NCBI RefSeq assembly: GCF_006517815.1
Contig: NZ_CP041198.1
Span: 868,001 to 932,000 of the forward strand
Reading direction: 5' to 3'
Length of the DNA: 64,000 bases
Origin: Pseudarthrobacter sp. NIBRBAC000502770
Lineage (GTDB): Bacteria > Actinomycetota > Actinomycetes > Actinomycetales > Micrococcaceae
The notes beneath the pieces were generated by a model. The model saw nothing but the letters and a program-made list of their open reading frames with translations. It was not told where the DNA came from and did no database searches. The position numbers were made by a program, and so were the translations under genes. Shown here one piece after another: positions 37,153 to 46,809 of the stretch (the stretch's first letter is position 1; the number at the start of each line of letters is the position of its first letter).

Positions 37153-37158
37153 TAAAAT
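37153..37158 (+). promoter_or_regulatory. Candidate -10 box of the rimP-nusA operon
   Basis: TAAAAT lies 50 bases before the rimP GTG in the divergent spacer, five of six matching TATAAT. No clear -35 box is seen at the usual distance. Confidence 0.45.
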
Positions 37159-37207
37159 AGCTACGCTAGTAAACACCACATCATCTATAGGGAGGGCGGC
37201 CGGCATC

Positions 37208-37819
37208 GTGAGCAATGCAGAAGCCACAGCTTCACCAGACCACACCGGTACGGGAAGCGGATCCGCGCCGGCCCACAATCCCGAAGCCGCCCGGCTCCGG
37301 GCCCTCCTGGAACCCGCCGTCCAGGCCAACCGCCTGTACCTTGAGGACGTAGCCATCATCCCCGGCTCCCACCGCGTGGTCCACGTGGTGGTGGACCTGC
37401 CGCAGGAAGAGACCGGCGGAGTCAGCCTGGACGTCATTGCGGACATCTCCAAGGTGCTCTCCGATGTCCTGGACAACGACCCCAACGACGACGGCCGCCC
37501 CTATGACCTCGAAGTGTCCTCACCCGGCGTCGGGCGTCCCCTCACCGAACCCCGGCACTGGCACCGCGCCCGCGGCCGGATGGTCAAGGTCAACGTCATC
37601 CAGGGCGAAAACGTCACCGGCCGCATCCAGGCCGTGGACGGCGGGGGAGTGACGCTCATCCCCGAAGTGCCCGTCAAGAAGGGCATGAAGCCCCGGCAGG
37701 GCGAACCAGTAACGCTTCCTTTCGACAGGATCCGCAACGGAAAAGTCGAGATCGAATTCAGCCACCTCCCGGAGGATGGTCTGGAACCTGAACACAATGG
37801 ACCTTCCGAGGAGGCCTGA
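37208..37819 (+). CDS. rimP: Ribosome maturation factor RimP
   Basis: The 203-residue protein has the RimP N-terminal domain with [21 protein letters not shown] and the core [32 protein letters not shown], needed for 30S subunit assembly. It carries N- and C-terminal hydrophilic extensions compared with E. coli. GGGAGG lies before the GTG start. The stop overlaps the nusA ATG by one base, the usual rimP-nusA arrangement. Confidence 0.94.
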   Translation: MSNAEATASPDHTGTGSGSAPAHNPEAARLRALLEPAVQANRLYLEDVAIIPGSHRVVHVVVDLPQEETGGVSLDVIADISKVLSDVLDNDPNDDGRPYDLEVSSPGVGRPLTEPRHWHRARGRMVKVNVIQGENVTGRIQAVDGGGVTLIPEVPVKKGMKPRQGEPVTLPFDRIRNGKVEIEFSHLPEDGLEPEHNGPSEEA

Positions 37820-38799
37820 TGGATATTGACATGAGCGCACTGAGACTTTTGGAGCGTGAGCGTGAAATCCCGCTGGACCTCCTGATCCCCACCATCGAGC
37901 AGGCGCTCCTGGTGGCGTATCACAAGTCGCCCGGCGCCTTCGAAAAAGCGCGCGCCGAACTCGACCGCAAGAGCGGCCACGTCACCATCTGGGCTGTCGA
38001 AATTGACGACGACGGCGCCCCCATCGGTGAATTCGAGCACACCCCCGAAGGCTTTGGCCGCATCGCCGCAAGCACCGCACGGCAGATCATCCTGCAGCGG
38101 CTCCGCGACGTCGAGGACGACAACGTCCTGGGCGAATTCAAGGGCCGTGAGGGCGAACTGGTATCCGGCACCATCCAGCAGGGAAACAACCCGCACATGA
38201 TCCAGGTCAACCTTGGATCGCTGGAGGCGCTCCTGCCGCCGCCCGAACAGGTTCCCGGTGAAAAGTACATCCACGGCAACCGGCTCCGCGCCCTGGTCAT
38301 TGACGTGCACCGCGGCACCAAGGGCCCGTCCGTGACGCTGTCCCGCTCGCACCCGGGCCTGGTCCGTAAGCTCTTCGAACTCGAAGTACCCGAAATCGCC
38401 GACCATTCGGTGGAAATCGTGGCGCTGGCCCGCGAAGCCGGGCACCGCACCAAGATTGCCGTGAAGGCCAACACGCCGGGGATCAACGCCAAGGGCGCCT
38501 GCATCGGTGAAATGGGCTCCCGCGTCCGCGCCGTCATGAACGAACTGAACGACGAAAAGATCGACATCGTCGACTTCAGCGAGAACCCGGCAACCTTCAT
38601 TGCCAGCGCCCTGTCGCCGTCGCGCGTGAATTCGGTCACCATCACGGACGAGGCCACGCGCTCCGCCCGGGTCGTGGTCCCGGACTACCAGCTGTCCCTG
38701 GCCATCGGCAAGGAGGGCCAGAACGCCCGCCTGGCGGCCAAGTTGACCGGGTGGCGCATCGACATCGTCTCCGACGCCGCGGGCAACCGCGATAAGTGA
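37819..38799 (+). CDS. nusA: Transcription termination/antitermination factor NusA
   Basis: The 326-residue protein has an N-terminal RNA-polymerase-binding domain, an S1 domain ([25 protein letters not shown]), and two KH domains ([39 protein letters not shown]). It lacks the C-terminal acidic repeats of E. coli NusA, as expected for Actinobacteria. It overlaps rimP by one base. A GC-rich hairpin follows its stop. Confidence 0.96.
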   Translation: MDIDMSALRLLEREREIPLDLLIPTIEQALLVAYHKSPGAFEKARAELDRKSGHVTIWAVEIDDDGAPIGEFEHTPEGFGRIAASTARQIILQRLRDVEDDNVLGEFKGREGELVSGTIQQGNNPHMIQVNLGSLEALLPPPEQVPGEKYIHGNRLRALVIDVHRGTKGPSVTLSRSHPGLVRKLFELEVPEIADHSVEIVALAREAGHRTKIAVKANTPGINAKGACIGEMGSRVRAVMNELNDEKIDIVDFSENPATFIASALSPSRVNSVTITDEATRSARVVVPDYQLSLAIGKEGQNARLAAKLTGWRIDIVSDAAGNRDK

Positions 38800-38807
38800 G
38801 GTCCGGC

Positions 38808-38840
38808 CCGGGCGGCTGATGCAGCGCAGCAGCCGCCCGG
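38808..38840 (+). terminator. Hairpin after nusA
   Basis: CCGGGCGGCTG (38808-38818) pairs perfectly with CAGCCGCCCGG (38830-38840), followed by TTTC. It begins nine bases after the nusA stop and may be a partial terminator or attenuator before ylxR. Confidence 0.55.
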
Positions 38841-38866
38841 TTTCGGGCATAACGGCCTGAAGGGGC

Positions 38867-38872
38867 TAGAAT
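38867..38872 (+). promoter_or_regulatory. Candidate -10 box for ylxR-infB
   Basis: TAGAAT, five of six matching TATAAT, lies just downstream of the nusA hairpin and about 105 bases before the ylxR ATG. It would allow separate expression of ylxR-infB. Confidence 0.4.
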
Positions 38873-38977
38873 AGACAAGACCGCGCCTAACGGCCGGCAG
38901 CCGTGTGCCTTGGGCGTGCTCGTTTCCGTGACTGCGGAGGCGGACAACCTGCGGCCAGCAGAAAGAACGTCAGGACG

Positions 38978-39325
38978 ATGACCGTGGCAGAAGTGCTTTC
39001 CACCGGGAATCAGCCCCAGCGTACCTGCATCGGATGCCGGAAAAAGGGCCCGCGGTCGCAGTTGCTCCGGCTCGTCGCCGAAGGCAGCGGGTCAACCGCT
39101 GTCCTGGTGGATGAACGACGCCGGATGGCTGGCCGGGGTGCATGGCTGCACCCCAGCACATCGTGCCTGGCTCTGGCGATCAAGCGGCGAGCCTTCGGAC
39201 GTGCCCTCCAGGGCGCAACCGGGACCGCCGCCGTCGAACACCGGATCACGTCAGGCCCGAACGTTGACGCCGCCCCGGTGGCTGCAACACCAACCGTCCA
39301 ACCTGAAAGCGGGTCAGAAATCTGA
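38978..39325 (+). CDS. YlxR (DUF448) family RNA-binding protein
   Basis: The 115-residue protein has the YlxR core QRTCIGCRKKGPRSQLLRLV and GRGAWLHPSTSCLALAIKRRAFGRAL. It lies in its standard place between nusA and infB. YlxR proteins are small nucleoid/RNA-binding factors. The start is the ATG at 38978 with CAGGACG upstream. A C-terminal tail of about 30 residues extends beyond the domain. Confidence 0.92.
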   Translation: MTVAEVLSTGNQPQRTCIGCRKKGPRSQLLRLVAEGSGSTAVLVDERRRMAGRGAWLHPSTSCLALAIKRRAFGRALQGATGTAAVEHRITSGPNVDAAPVAATPTVQPESGSEI

Positions 39326-39477
39326 TGGAAACCCGATGAGTTCCCAGCGATGAGTGCGTAACGATGACAACTTTGTTGCGCTCTGCAATGGGCCCCTTCG
39401 CATCAACAGCGGCTGGGGTCCGCAGTAAGAAGTAGACGGTTCGTGCCTGGCTCGGTGCGGACCGAGACAGGAGAAAT

Positions 39478-42381
39478 GTGGCCAAGGTCCGCGTACATGA
39501 GCTCGCCAAAGAGCTCGGTATAACTTCCAAAGATGCAGTAACCAAACTGCAGGAACTGGGCGAATTCGTTCGCTCCGCCTCGTCAACCATCGAGGCCCCC
39601 GTTGTGCGGAAACTGCGCAACGCCTTCCCCGACGCTGCCGCAAAGTCGGCGGCACCGGCCGCAGCGCCCGCCGCTGCCCCCAAGGCACCCGCCCCCGCAA
39701 CAGGCAACCGTCCTTCAGCACCGGCTCCCGGCCCGGCTGCGCCCAAGGCGCCGGCCCCCAAGGCAGAGGCGCCGGCTCCGGCAGCCCCCGCCGAGCCGGC
39801 AGCCAAGGCAGCCGCACCGGCAGCCCCGGCTCCCGCAGCCCCGGCAGCACCGTCTGCGGGTGCTCCGTCCACCGGTGCCAAGCCCGGTGCACGTCCGGCC
39901 CCCAAGGCCGAGACCCCTGCTCCGTCCGCACGTCCGGGTGGTTCAACGCCCGGTGCTTCCGGTCCCCGTCCCGGCGGTCCCCGTCCGGGCAACAACCCCT
40001 TCGCCACCTCACAGGGCATGCCCCGTGGCCGCGGCGGAGACGGTGACCGCGCCCCGCGTCCCGGCAACAACCCGTTCGCCACGTCCCAGGGCATGCCCCG
40101 TCCGGGCGGCGGCCGCGACGGCGACCGCCCCGGTGGTCCCCGTCCCGCAGCCGGTGCCGGCGGACCGCGTCCCGGTGGGCCGCGTCCCGCAGCCGGTGCC
40201 GGTGGTCCCCGCCCCGCCGCAGGCGCAGGCGGACCCCGTCCGGGTGCACCGCGTCCCGGCGGTCCCCGTCCCACTCCCGGCATGATGCCCAACCGCACTG
40301 AGCGTCCCGCACCGGCAGGTGCAGGCCGTCCCGGCGGCGGCCGCGGTCCCGGACGCCCCGGTGGCGCTCCCGGTACCGGTGGTCCCGGTGGCGGCGGTGC
40401 TCCCGCCGGCGGCGGCTTCGGCAAGGGCGGCCGCGGCCGCGGCGGCACCCAGGGTGCCTTCGGCAAGGGCGGCGCAGGCCGTGGCAAGCAGCGCAAGTCC
40501 AAGCGCGCCAAGCGCCAGGAACTTGAGCAGATGAGTGCCCCGTCGCTGGGTGGCGTGAGCGTACCCCGCGGCGACGGCAACACCGTCATCCGGCTTCGCC
40601 GTGGCTCGTCCATCACGGACTTTGCCGACAAGATCGAGGCAAACCCCGCCGCACTGGTCACCGTGCTGTTCCACCTCGGTGAAATGGCCACCGCGACCCA
40701 GTCGCTGGACGAAGACACCTTCGCCCTGCTCGGCGAGGAGCTGGGCTACAAGCTCCAGGTCGTTTCGCCGGAAGACGAAGAGCGCGAGCTGCTCTCCAGC
40801 TTCGACATCGACTTTGACGCCGAACTCGAAGCCGAAGGCGACGAGGAACTGGAAGCACGTCCTCCGGTAGTCACCGTCATGGGCCACGTCGACCACGGTA
40901 AGACCCGGCTGCTCGATGCCATCCGCAAGTCCGACGTCATGGCGGGCGAACACGGCGGCATCACCCAGCACATCGGTGCCTACCAGGTCACGCACAGCCA
41001 CGAAGGCACCGACCGGAAGATCACCTTCATCGATACCCCGGGCCACGAGGCGTTCACCGCCATGCGTGCCCGTGGTGCCAAGGTCACCGACATCGCCATC
41101 CTGGTGGTCGCAGCGGACGACGGCGTTATGCCGCAGACCGTTGAGGCCCTCAACCACGCCCAGGCGGCCAACGTGCCGATCGTCGTGGCCGTGAACAAGA
41201 TCGACAAGGAAGGCGCCAACCCGGAGAAGGTCCGCGGCCAGCTGACCGAGTACGGCCTGGTTCCCGAGGAATACGGTGGCGACACCATGTTCGTGGAGGT
41301 CTCTGCCCGCCAGAACCTCAACATCGACGAGCTGCTCGAGGCCGTCCTGCTCACCGCGGACGCTGCCCTGGACATGCGCGCCAACCCGGACAAGGACGCC
41401 CGCGGCATCGCGATCGAAGCCAACCTGGACAAGGGCCGCGGTGCGGTTGCCACCGTCCTGGTGCAGTCCGGTACCTTGCGCGTCGGCGACACCATCGTGG
41501 CAGGCACGGCCCACGGCCGCGTCCGTGCGATGTTCGACGACGACGGCAGCGCCCTGACCGAGGCAGGCCCGTCCCGCCCCGTACAGGTGCTGGGTCTGTC
41601 CAACGTCCCGCGCGCCGGTGACACCTTCTTCGTGACCGCTGACGAGCGCACCGCCCGCCAGATCGCCGAGAAGCGTGAAGCCGCCGACCGCAACGCCGCC
41701 CTGGCCAAGCGCCGCAAGCGCATCAGCCTGGAAGACTTCGACCAGGCCGTCGCCGAAGGCAAGATCGACACCCTCAACCTCATCCTCAAGGGTGACGTGT
41801 CCGGTGCCGTGGAAGCCCTCGAAGACGCGCTGCTCAAGATCGACGTCGGCGAAGGCGTGCAGCTGCGCGTCATCCACCGCGGTGTGGGTGCCATCACCCA
41901 GAACGACGTCAACCTGGCAACGGTCGACTCCGCCGTCATCATCGGCTTCAACGTCAAGCCCGCCGAGCGGGTTGCCGAACTGGCAGACCGCGAAGGCGTG
42001 GACATGCGCTTCTACTCCGTCATCTACGCAGCAATCGATGACATCGAAGCAGCGCTCAAGGGCATGCTCAAGCCGGAGTACGAAGAGGTCCAGCTCGGCA
42101 CGGCCGAGGTCCGCGAAGTCTTCCGCTCCTCCAAGTTCGGAAACATCGCCGGCTCGATCGTCCGCTCGGGCATCATCCGCCGCAACGCCAAGGCACGCGT
42201 CACCCGCGACGGCAAGATCATCGGTGACAACCTCACGGTCGAGTCGCTCAAGCGGTTCAAGGACGACGCCACCGAGGTCCGCACGGACTTCGAATGTGGT
42301 ATCGGTCTTGGGTCGTACAACGACATCACCGAAGGCGACATCATCGAGACCTTCGAGATGCGCGAGAAGCCGCGCGTCTAG
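39478..42381 (+). CDS. infB: Translation initiation factor IF-2
   Basis: The 967-residue GTPase brings fMet-tRNA to the 30S subunit. It has an IF2-N domain ([19 protein letters not shown]), a Pro/Ala/Gly/Arg-rich segment of about 270 residues (roughly 60-345), a second IF2-N-like part ([21 protein letters not shown]), and the G domain with [12 protein letters not shown] (about 467-478), DTPGHEAF and NKID. Domains II-IV follow. AGGAGAAAT precedes the GTG. The low-complexity part includes a duplicated [14 protein letters not shown] block. Confidence 0.97.
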   Translation: MAKVRVHELAKELGITSKDAVTKLQELGEFVRSASSTIEAPVVRKLRNAFPDAAAKSAAPAAAPAAAPKAPAPATGNRPSAPAPGPAAPKAPAPKAEAPAPAAPAEPAAKAAAPAAPAPAAPAAPSAGAPSTGAKPGARPAPKAETPAPSARPGGSTPGASGPRPGGPRPGNNPFATSQGMPRGRGGDGDRAPRPGNNPFATSQGMPRPGGGRDGDRPGGPRPAAGAGGPRPGGPRPAAGAGGPRPAAGAGGPRPGAPRPGGPRPTPGMMPNRTERPAPAGAGRPGGGRGPGRPGGAPGTGGPGGGGAPAGGGFGKGGRGRGGTQGAFGKGGAGRGKQRKSKRAKRQELEQMSAPSLGGVSVPRGDGNTVIRLRRGSSITDFADKIEANPAALVTVLFHLGEMATATQSLDEDTFALLGEELGYKLQVVSPEDEERELLSSFDIDFDAELEAEGDEELEARPPVVTVMGHVDHGKTRLLDAIRKSDVMAGEHGGITQHIGAYQVTHSHEGTDRKITFIDTPGHEAFTAMRARGAKVTDIAILVVAADDGVMPQTVEALNHAQAANVPIVVAVNKIDKEGANPEKVRGQLTEYGLVPEEYGGDTMFVEVSARQNLNIDELLEAVLLTADAALDMRANPDKDARGIAIEANLDKGRGAVATVLVQSGTLRVGDTIVAGTAHGRVRAMFDDDGSALTEAGPSRPVQVLGLSNVPRAGDTFFVTADERTARQIAEKREAADRNAALAKRRKRISLEDFDQAVAEGKIDTLNLILKGDVSGAVEALEDALLKIDVGEGVQLRVIHRGVGAITQNDVNLATVDSAVIIGFNVKPAERVAELADREGVDMRFYSVIYAAIDDIEAALKGMLKPEYEEVQLGTAEVREVFRSSKFGNIAGSIVRSGIIRRNAKARVTRDGKIIGDNLTVESLKRFKDDATEVRTDFECGIGLGSYNDITEGDIIETFEMREKPRV

Positions 42382-42393
42382 GCTGGTCCGAGG

Positions 42394-42426
42394 GCGGGGT
42401 GCCTCCAAGTTTTGGGGGCACCCCGC
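42394..42426 (+). terminator. Intrinsic terminator after infB
   Basis: GCGGGGTGCCTCC (42394-42406) pairs with GGGGGCACCCCGC (42414-42426), 13 bases with one G-T pair, around an AAGTTTT loop, followed by GCTTTTCC. It begins 12 bases after the infB stop. Confidence 0.8.
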
Positions 42427-42434
42427 GCTTTTCC

Positions 42435-42538
42435 GCCGTGAAGGGGGCCCCGCCCCTACGACGGGTTGCTGGCGATCTACGATCGCCAGCAACCCGTCTC
42501 CGGCAGGCCCGATGCCACTCCCGGGCCCCCTTCACGGC
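42435..42538. repeat. Nested perfect inverted repeats between infB and rbfA
   Basis: An outer 16-bp inverted repeat, GCCGTGAAGGGGGCCC (42435-42450), has its exact complement at 42523-42538. Inside is a perfect 18-bp stem GACGGGTTGCTGGCGATC (42460-42477) with complement 42481-42498 and a TAC loop. There is no coding gene in the element. The rest of the 292-base infB-rbfA spacer holds only the terminator and a T-rich rbfA leader (AAATTTTTCTTCTTTAGGAG). Confidence 0.9.
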
Positions 42539-42673
42539 TCCAGAGCGCCGCCGGAAGAACCCGCCGGCATCGCCCTTGGCCCGCCTTTGGTGCGTGGCAC
42601 ATAACTGAAACGTTCGACGCCGGCCCCTCGCCGCCGTCGTACGTCCCAAATTTTTCTTCTTTAGGAGTTGTTC

Positions 42674-43183
42674 ATGGCTGATCCGGCACGTGCTGCCAAG
42701 TTGGCGCAGCGGATTAAGGTTGTTGTTGCTGAGGCTCTGGGCCGGAAGGTCAAGGATCCCCGGCTCGAGGGCATTACTGTCACCGATGCCCGTGTGACCA
42801 ATGACCTGCAGCACGCCACTGTCTACTACACCGTGCTTGGCGACCAGGCCGTCCAGGCGGATGCCGCCAAGGGGCTTGAGAAGGCAAAGGGGGTGCTTCG
42901 GCAGGAGGTTGGACGCAACATTACCGTGCGCCTGACCCCCACCCTCGAGTTTGTGGCTGACCAGATCCCGGTGGTCGCTTCAAACCTCGAAGAACTCCTT
43001 CGTGAGGCGAAGAAGCGCGATGCCGAGGTAGCCGCGCTTGCTGCCAACGCGCAGCACGCGGGTGACGCAGACCCCTACAAGACCGATGCCTCCGGTGAGG
43101 TCGAAATCGACGAAGACGACTTCGACGAGGAAGACACCGACCTCAGCGTTGACGGAGACGTCGAGGAAGACAGCAACAAGTAG
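42674..43183 (+). CDS. rbfA: Ribosome-binding factor A
   Basis: The 169-residue protein has the RbfA KH-like core: RIKVVVAEALGRKVKDPRLEGITVTDARVTNDLQ and ITVRLTPTLEFVADQIP. An acidic C-terminal tail of about 45 residues is common in Actinobacteria. It helps mature 16S rRNA in the 30S subunit. TAGGAG lies before the ATG. A strong terminator follows 27 bases after the stop. Confidence 0.95.
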   Translation: MADPARAAKLAQRIKVVVAEALGRKVKDPRLEGITVTDARVTNDLQHATVYYTVLGDQAVQADAAKGLEKAKGVLRQEVGRNITVRLTPTLEFVADQIPVVASNLEELLREAKKRDAEVAALAANAQHAGDADPYKTDASGEVEIDEDDFDEEDTDLSVDGDVEEDSNK

Positions 43184-43209
43184 GACCCGGCAACACCCGC
43201 ACAGCATGG

Positions 43210-43241
43210 AAACGGCAGGACCGCGTGCGGTCCTGCCGTTT
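43210..43241. terminator. Bidirectional terminator between rbfA and ScyD-like gene
   Basis: AAACGGCAGGACCGC (43210-43224) pairs perfectly with 43227-43241, followed by TTCC on the plus strand and with GAAAA-type flank on the minus strand. It separates two convergent genes. Confidence 0.85.
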
Positions 43242-43252
43242 TCCTGTCCGGG

Positions 43253-44386
43253 TCAGCGGTGGTCGACCTCGATCAGTCGGCCCCCGGGTTGGGGCGTCGG
43301 ACCGCCGCTGGGCGCCATGGGATCGGGTGCACCCACCAGTGCGTCAACCGTGGCAAAGAGGTCGCCGTTCCTGAACTCAACGTCGGCGGGCTGGTTGACG
43401 GCCAGGAATTGTGACCGGTGTCCCTGGCAGTCGAACTTCAGGATTTCGCCGCCGAAAAGGGACGCAACATACACATCGCCATCGTCACCCACAGCGAGGC
43501 CGGTGGGGCTCATGATGTGGTCCGCCCAAACGTCCGCGTCGCCGCTCCACGGATTGATCTTGAAGACGGCTCCACGGGCACCGAGCGACGGGTCCTCGGG
43601 TCCACCCGGCAACGACGTCACGTACAGCCAGCCGTCCGTACCGATTTCCACGTCCGTTGGCACGGGCTCAAAAGCGTACGAGAAGCCGGCGCAGTCCGGG
43701 GCGCCCAGGGTCGCGGCAATCTTCTTGGTCAGGGTCAATGGGCGCGGCGGAAGGACTGCCACGGTGGAAATCTTCCCGGACTCCAGGTCGACTTTCAGGA
43801 TGGCGTTCATGCCCGCGTCCGCGACGTAGGCCGTGTCTTTCCAGAGGGCCAGGGCGTAAGGATGTGAGTCCACTGTGCCCGTATACTGCGGCGGGGGCGC
43901 GTCCGGCAGGCCACCAGCCTCCGTGAGGCACTGCTGGCTGGCGTCAGGTTCCAGGCCATAATGCTGCTTGGCGTCTGGATTGGCCTTCCGCTCGTAGTCG
44001 GCGAAGTTGGCGATCGTCTCCACGTGGCCCTTGGCGTCGATGGACTTCAGGTAGCCGTGCAGTGCGGCCGGGTCACCTTGGCCCGCTCCAATGCTTTCCA
44101 GGAAATAGGTCTTGTCGCCGCGGATCTCTGCCCCGGCGACTTCCCACCCTTTCCTGGCGGTGTAGACGTCGTGGCGCTCTCCATCGTGCTCGACCTGCGT
44201 GAGCATTCCGGAAAAATCCTGGCTGACCTTTACGGATTCGCCATCGCCTACCGCCAGGTGCAGGGGTGAAAGCAGGCCGGTGGCCATGACTTCATAGTCC
44301 TGGTGGGGATCAGAGGCGAACGCCGGCGCGGCCTGGACCACCAGGCCGGCGGCCACGCAGGCGATAAAAGTGAGTTTTCGTTTCAT
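43253..44386 (-). CDS. Secreted ScyD/ScyE family beta-propeller protein
   Basis: The 377-residue protein starts at MKRKLTF (CGGAG 6 bases upstream) with a Sec-type signal peptide ending in APAFA. The mature part shows repeated propeller blades (GLLSPLHLAVGDGESVKVSQDFSG; HPYALALWKDTAYVADAGMNAILKVD; MSPTGLAVGDDGDVYVASLFGGEILKF). This matches the ScyD/ScyE family, first named from cyanobacterial scytonemin clusters. In Actinobacteria such genes occur without scytonemin genes, and the function is unknown. Confidence 0.85.
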   Translation of the reverse strand: MKRKLTFIACVAAGLVVQAAPAFASDPHQDYEVMATGLLSPLHLAVGDGESVKVSQDFSGMLTQVEHDGERHDVYTARKGWEVAGAEIRGDKTYFLESIGAGQGDPAALHGYLKSIDAKGHVETIANFADYERKANPDAKQHYGLEPDASQQCLTEAGGLPDAPPPQYTGTVDSHPYALALWKDTAYVADAGMNAILKVDLESGKISTVAVLPPRPLTLTKKIAATLGAPDCAGFSYAFEPVPTDVEIGTDGWLYVTSLPGGPEDPSLGARGAVFKINPWSGDADVWADHIMSPTGLAVGDDGDVYVASLFGGEILKFDCQGHRSQFLAVNQPADVEFRNGDLFATVDALVGAPDPMAPSGGPTPQPGGRLIEVDHR

Positions 44387-44561
44387 GGGGTACTCCGGGG
44401 TGCGAGGCCCTTGCGGGCTGGATATGGAAGCCTCGGTAGAGGCGAAATACATCCCCCGGGCGCCAGCGTAGGCCGCTACCAGCCAGTAGTCCTGAGGTGA
44501 GCCTCCCCTTCTTGGCCCCCAATCCATCCCCCAACGGGGTCCCCGTGGCTAGGATCGTGCT

Positions 44562-45065
44562 ATGACCTCCGCGGACCCCGGTAACAGCCCCTCCCGCCAC
44601 CCCGACTCGAGCCGGTATCTTGGGCAGGCCGTGGACCTCGCCGTGCAGAATGTCGGTCAGGGCGGTGGCCCCTTCGGTGCGGTGGTGGTGACGCCTGACG
44701 GGCGGGTCCACACCGGCGTGAACAGGGTGACCCGGGACAACGACCCCACCGCCCACGCTGAGGTGGTGGCCATCCGGGCAGCAGCGGCGGCAACGGCGGA
44801 CTTCGACCTCAGCGGCTCCGTCCTCTATGCCAGCTGCGAGCCGTGCCCCATGTGCCTGGCGTCCGCTTTGTGGGCCAGGATCGGCCACGTCTACTTCGCC
44901 GCGGACCGGCACGGGGCCGCGGCAGCAGGTTTTGATGACGCACTCTTCTACGATTACTTCAGCGGCGCCGCGCCTGAGTTGATGCCGGTCACCCGGGGTG
45001 AGGTCCCGACGTCGGACCTCCCCTTCCAGGCGTGGCGCGGCCTTGACAGCAGGAAGGAATACTAG
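44562..45065 (+). CDS. Nucleoside/guanine deaminase (cytidine deaminase superfamily)
   Basis: The 167-residue zinc enzyme has the H65-A-E67 motif (HAEVVAIR) and CEPCPMC (zinc ligands C95 and C98). The C-terminal FDDALFYDYF resembles the guanine deaminase GuaD branch rather than tRNA adenosine deaminase. Guanine to xanthine is the favoured reaction; a cytosine or other base substrate is possible. A thioredoxin gene follows two bases after its stop. Confidence 0.85.
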   Translation: MTSADPGNSPSRHPDSSRYLGQAVDLAVQNVGQGGGPFGAVVVTPDGRVHTGVNRVTRDNDPTAHAEVVAIRAAAAATADFDLSGSVLYASCEPCPMCLASALWARIGHVYFAADRHGAAAAGFDDALFYDYFSGAAPELMPVTRGEVPTSDLPFQAWRGLDSRKEY

Positions 45066-45067
45066 GC

Positions 45068-45505
45068 ATGGAAACCACACTCCTCAGCTGCCCCCAGTGC
45101 GGGAAGACCAACCGGGTGCCGGCACAGGCTGCCGGCCACCCCCGCTGCGGGAACTGCAAGGCGGACCTGCCGTGGATCGTGTCGGCAGGCGATGCCGACT
45201 TCGCTGCCGTGGCGGAGCAGTCGTCAGTTCCGGTGCTGGTCGATTTCTGGGCGGCCTGGTGTGGGCCCTGCCGGATGGTCAGCCCCGTCCTGGACAAGCT
45301 GGCACGGGAACGGCCGGGGAAGATCAAGCTGGTGAAGGTGGACGTGGACACGTCGCCCGGCCTTTCGCGCCGGTTCGACGTGCAGGCCATCCCAACCCTG
45401 ATGGTGCTCGTGGACGGCAGGGTCGCGGCACGGCAGGCCGGTGCCGCCCCGGCCGAGGCGCTCCGTACCTGGCTGGACAAAGCGCTGGCCGGCACCCGCC
45501 CCTGA
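45068..45505 (+). CDS. Thioredoxin with N-terminal zinc ribbon (TrxC type)
   Basis: The 145-residue protein has an N-terminal zinc-finger pattern (C8, C11, C27, C30) and a thioredoxin domain with the redox-active WCGPC (C65, C68), plus AIPTLMVLVDG with the cis-proline. This layout is that of thioredoxin 2 (TrxC), linked to oxidative stress defence. It is expressed with the deaminase gene and is convergent with the aminotransferase. Confidence 0.92.
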   Translation: METTLLSCPQCGKTNRVPAQAAGHPRCGNCKADLPWIVSAGDADFAAVAEQSSVPVLVDFWAAWCGPCRMVSPVLDKLARERPGKIKLVKVDVDTSPGLSRRFDVQAIPTLMVLVDGRVAARQAGAAPAEALRTWLDKALAGTRP

Positions 45506-45512
45506 TACCCCT

Positions 45513-46682
45513 TTACCGGCCGCCGGCGCCCGGTAACCGGGACAGTCCTTCCAACAGGTCCTGCTTCCGGCCGCACAGCGCAATCCGCACCCACCCCTCG
45601 CCAATGGACCCAAACGCAGTCCCGGGGGCCAGCGCCACCCCGGAGTCGGCCAGGAACCGCCGGACCCAGCTGCGCACATCCCCGCCGGTCACATGCGACA
45701 TGTCCGCCCACAGATAGAACGCCCCCTGGGCCGGCAGGTAACGGATCCCCTTCGCAGCCAGCACCGCGGAGGCCGCATCCCGGTTTTCCCGGTAGTGCCG
45801 GTGCGCGTGACGCACGTATTCCTGCGGCCCGGTGAGGGCTGCGAGCGCGGCGTATTGCGGGGCGGACGCCACGCAGGAGACGATCGATTCCATGACGTTG
45901 TCCATCTTCTGTCCAAGCCCCGGCGGGCAAATCAGCGCGCCAATCCGGAGGCCCGTCAGGCCGTAGGTCTTGGACAGCGTCAACGAAGTGAACACCCGCG
46001 CATCCTCCGCCGTGCCGCCGTCGAACCTTGCCGGGCTGACGTGGGGGACATCGTAGGTGAATGCCTCGTAGCACTCGTCCGAGATGACCCAGATGTCATG
46101 CCTGCGGGCCAACTCCACCAACTCCCGGACCAGGTCTTCACTGAGCACAGCGCCCAGCGGGTTTGACGGGGAGTTGAGCACCAGGACGCGGGTGCGGCTG
46201 GTGATGAGGGCTTCCACGTCGGCGACCCGGGGCTGGAATCCGTGGTCCGGGTGCAGGGGGTAGCCCACCGGAACGGCGTTCAACAGCCGGCCGGTCATGG
46301 CGAAGGTGGGGTAGCCCGGGTTCGGGATCAGGACCTCATCGCCGGGGGAGAGCAGCAGGCTCATGGCGAAGTGCAGGCCCTGCTGCGCGCCGGACACCAC
46401 GTACACGCGCTCCGCGCCGACATCCACGCCCTGCTCCTCGCGGAACCTGGCGGCGAACGCCTCGCGCAGGGCCGGTATCCCGGCGTTGGGCGTGTAGTTG
46501 GTCTCATCCCGGTCCAGGCAGGCGATGCCCGCGTCCAGGACATGGCGGGGGAGGGGGAAACCGGGCTCCCCGATGCTGAGCACCACGGCGCCGGGAGTGC
46601 GCCACGCGGCCTCGGTGATCTCACGAATCTGGTTGATGGGCACGTCGCGGACATGGGCGGCAAGCGCAGGCATGCCAGCCAT
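45513..46682 (-). CDS. Class I/II pyridoxal-phosphate aminotransferase
   Basis: The 389-residue protein has GEPGFPLPRHVLDA, TNYTPNAGIPALREAFA, NSPSNPLGAVLS and the PLP-lysine segment SLTLSKTYGLTGLRIGALICP. Aspartate-type or methionine/branched-chain-like aminotransferases share these features; the substrate is not clear. MAGMPALAAHV (46682) is preferred over a long unconserved upstream extension. It is divergent from truB with a 127-base spacer. Confidence 0.88.
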   Translation of the reverse strand: MAGMPALAAHVRDVPINQIREITEAAWRTPGAVVLSIGEPGFPLPRHVLDAGIACLDRDETNYTPNAGIPALREAFAARFREEQGVDVGAERVYVVSGAQQGLHFAMSLLLSPGDEVLIPNPGYPTFAMTGRLLNAVPVGYPLHPDHGFQPRVADVEALITSRTRVLVLNSPSNPLGAVLSEDLVRELVELARRHDIWVISDECYEAFTYDVPHVSPARFDGGTAEDARVFTSLTLSKTYGLTGLRIGALICPPGLGQKMDNVMESIVSCVASAPQYAALAALTGPQEYVRHAHRHYRENRDAASAVLAAKGIRYLPAQGAFYLWADMSHVTGGDVRSWVRRFLADSGVALAPGTAFGSIGEGWVRIALCGRKQDLLEGLSRLPGAGGR

Positions 46683-46796
46683 CCTAGCCGTCCCCTGCCC
46701 TGCCTCCGTCCCGCCCGGTGACGTGGCCGCGTGGTGGGGCGCCGCCGTCGTCCGCACACTGCCGGTTCCCTGCACATGCGCCCCAACCTGCGCCCA

Positions 46797-46802
46797 TATA
46801 CT
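46797..46802 (+). promoter_or_regulatory. Candidate -10 box for a leaderless truB transcript
   Basis: TATACT, five of six matching TATAAT, ends seven bases before the truB GTG. Transcription would begin at or next to the start codon. Confidence 0.5.
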
Positions 46803-46809
46803 GGGAGGC

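Noticed and set aside
42466-42681. 71-codon open frame across the infB-rbfA spacer
   Set aside because: It runs through the perfect inverted repeat and into the rbfA start; no ribosome site and no plausible product.
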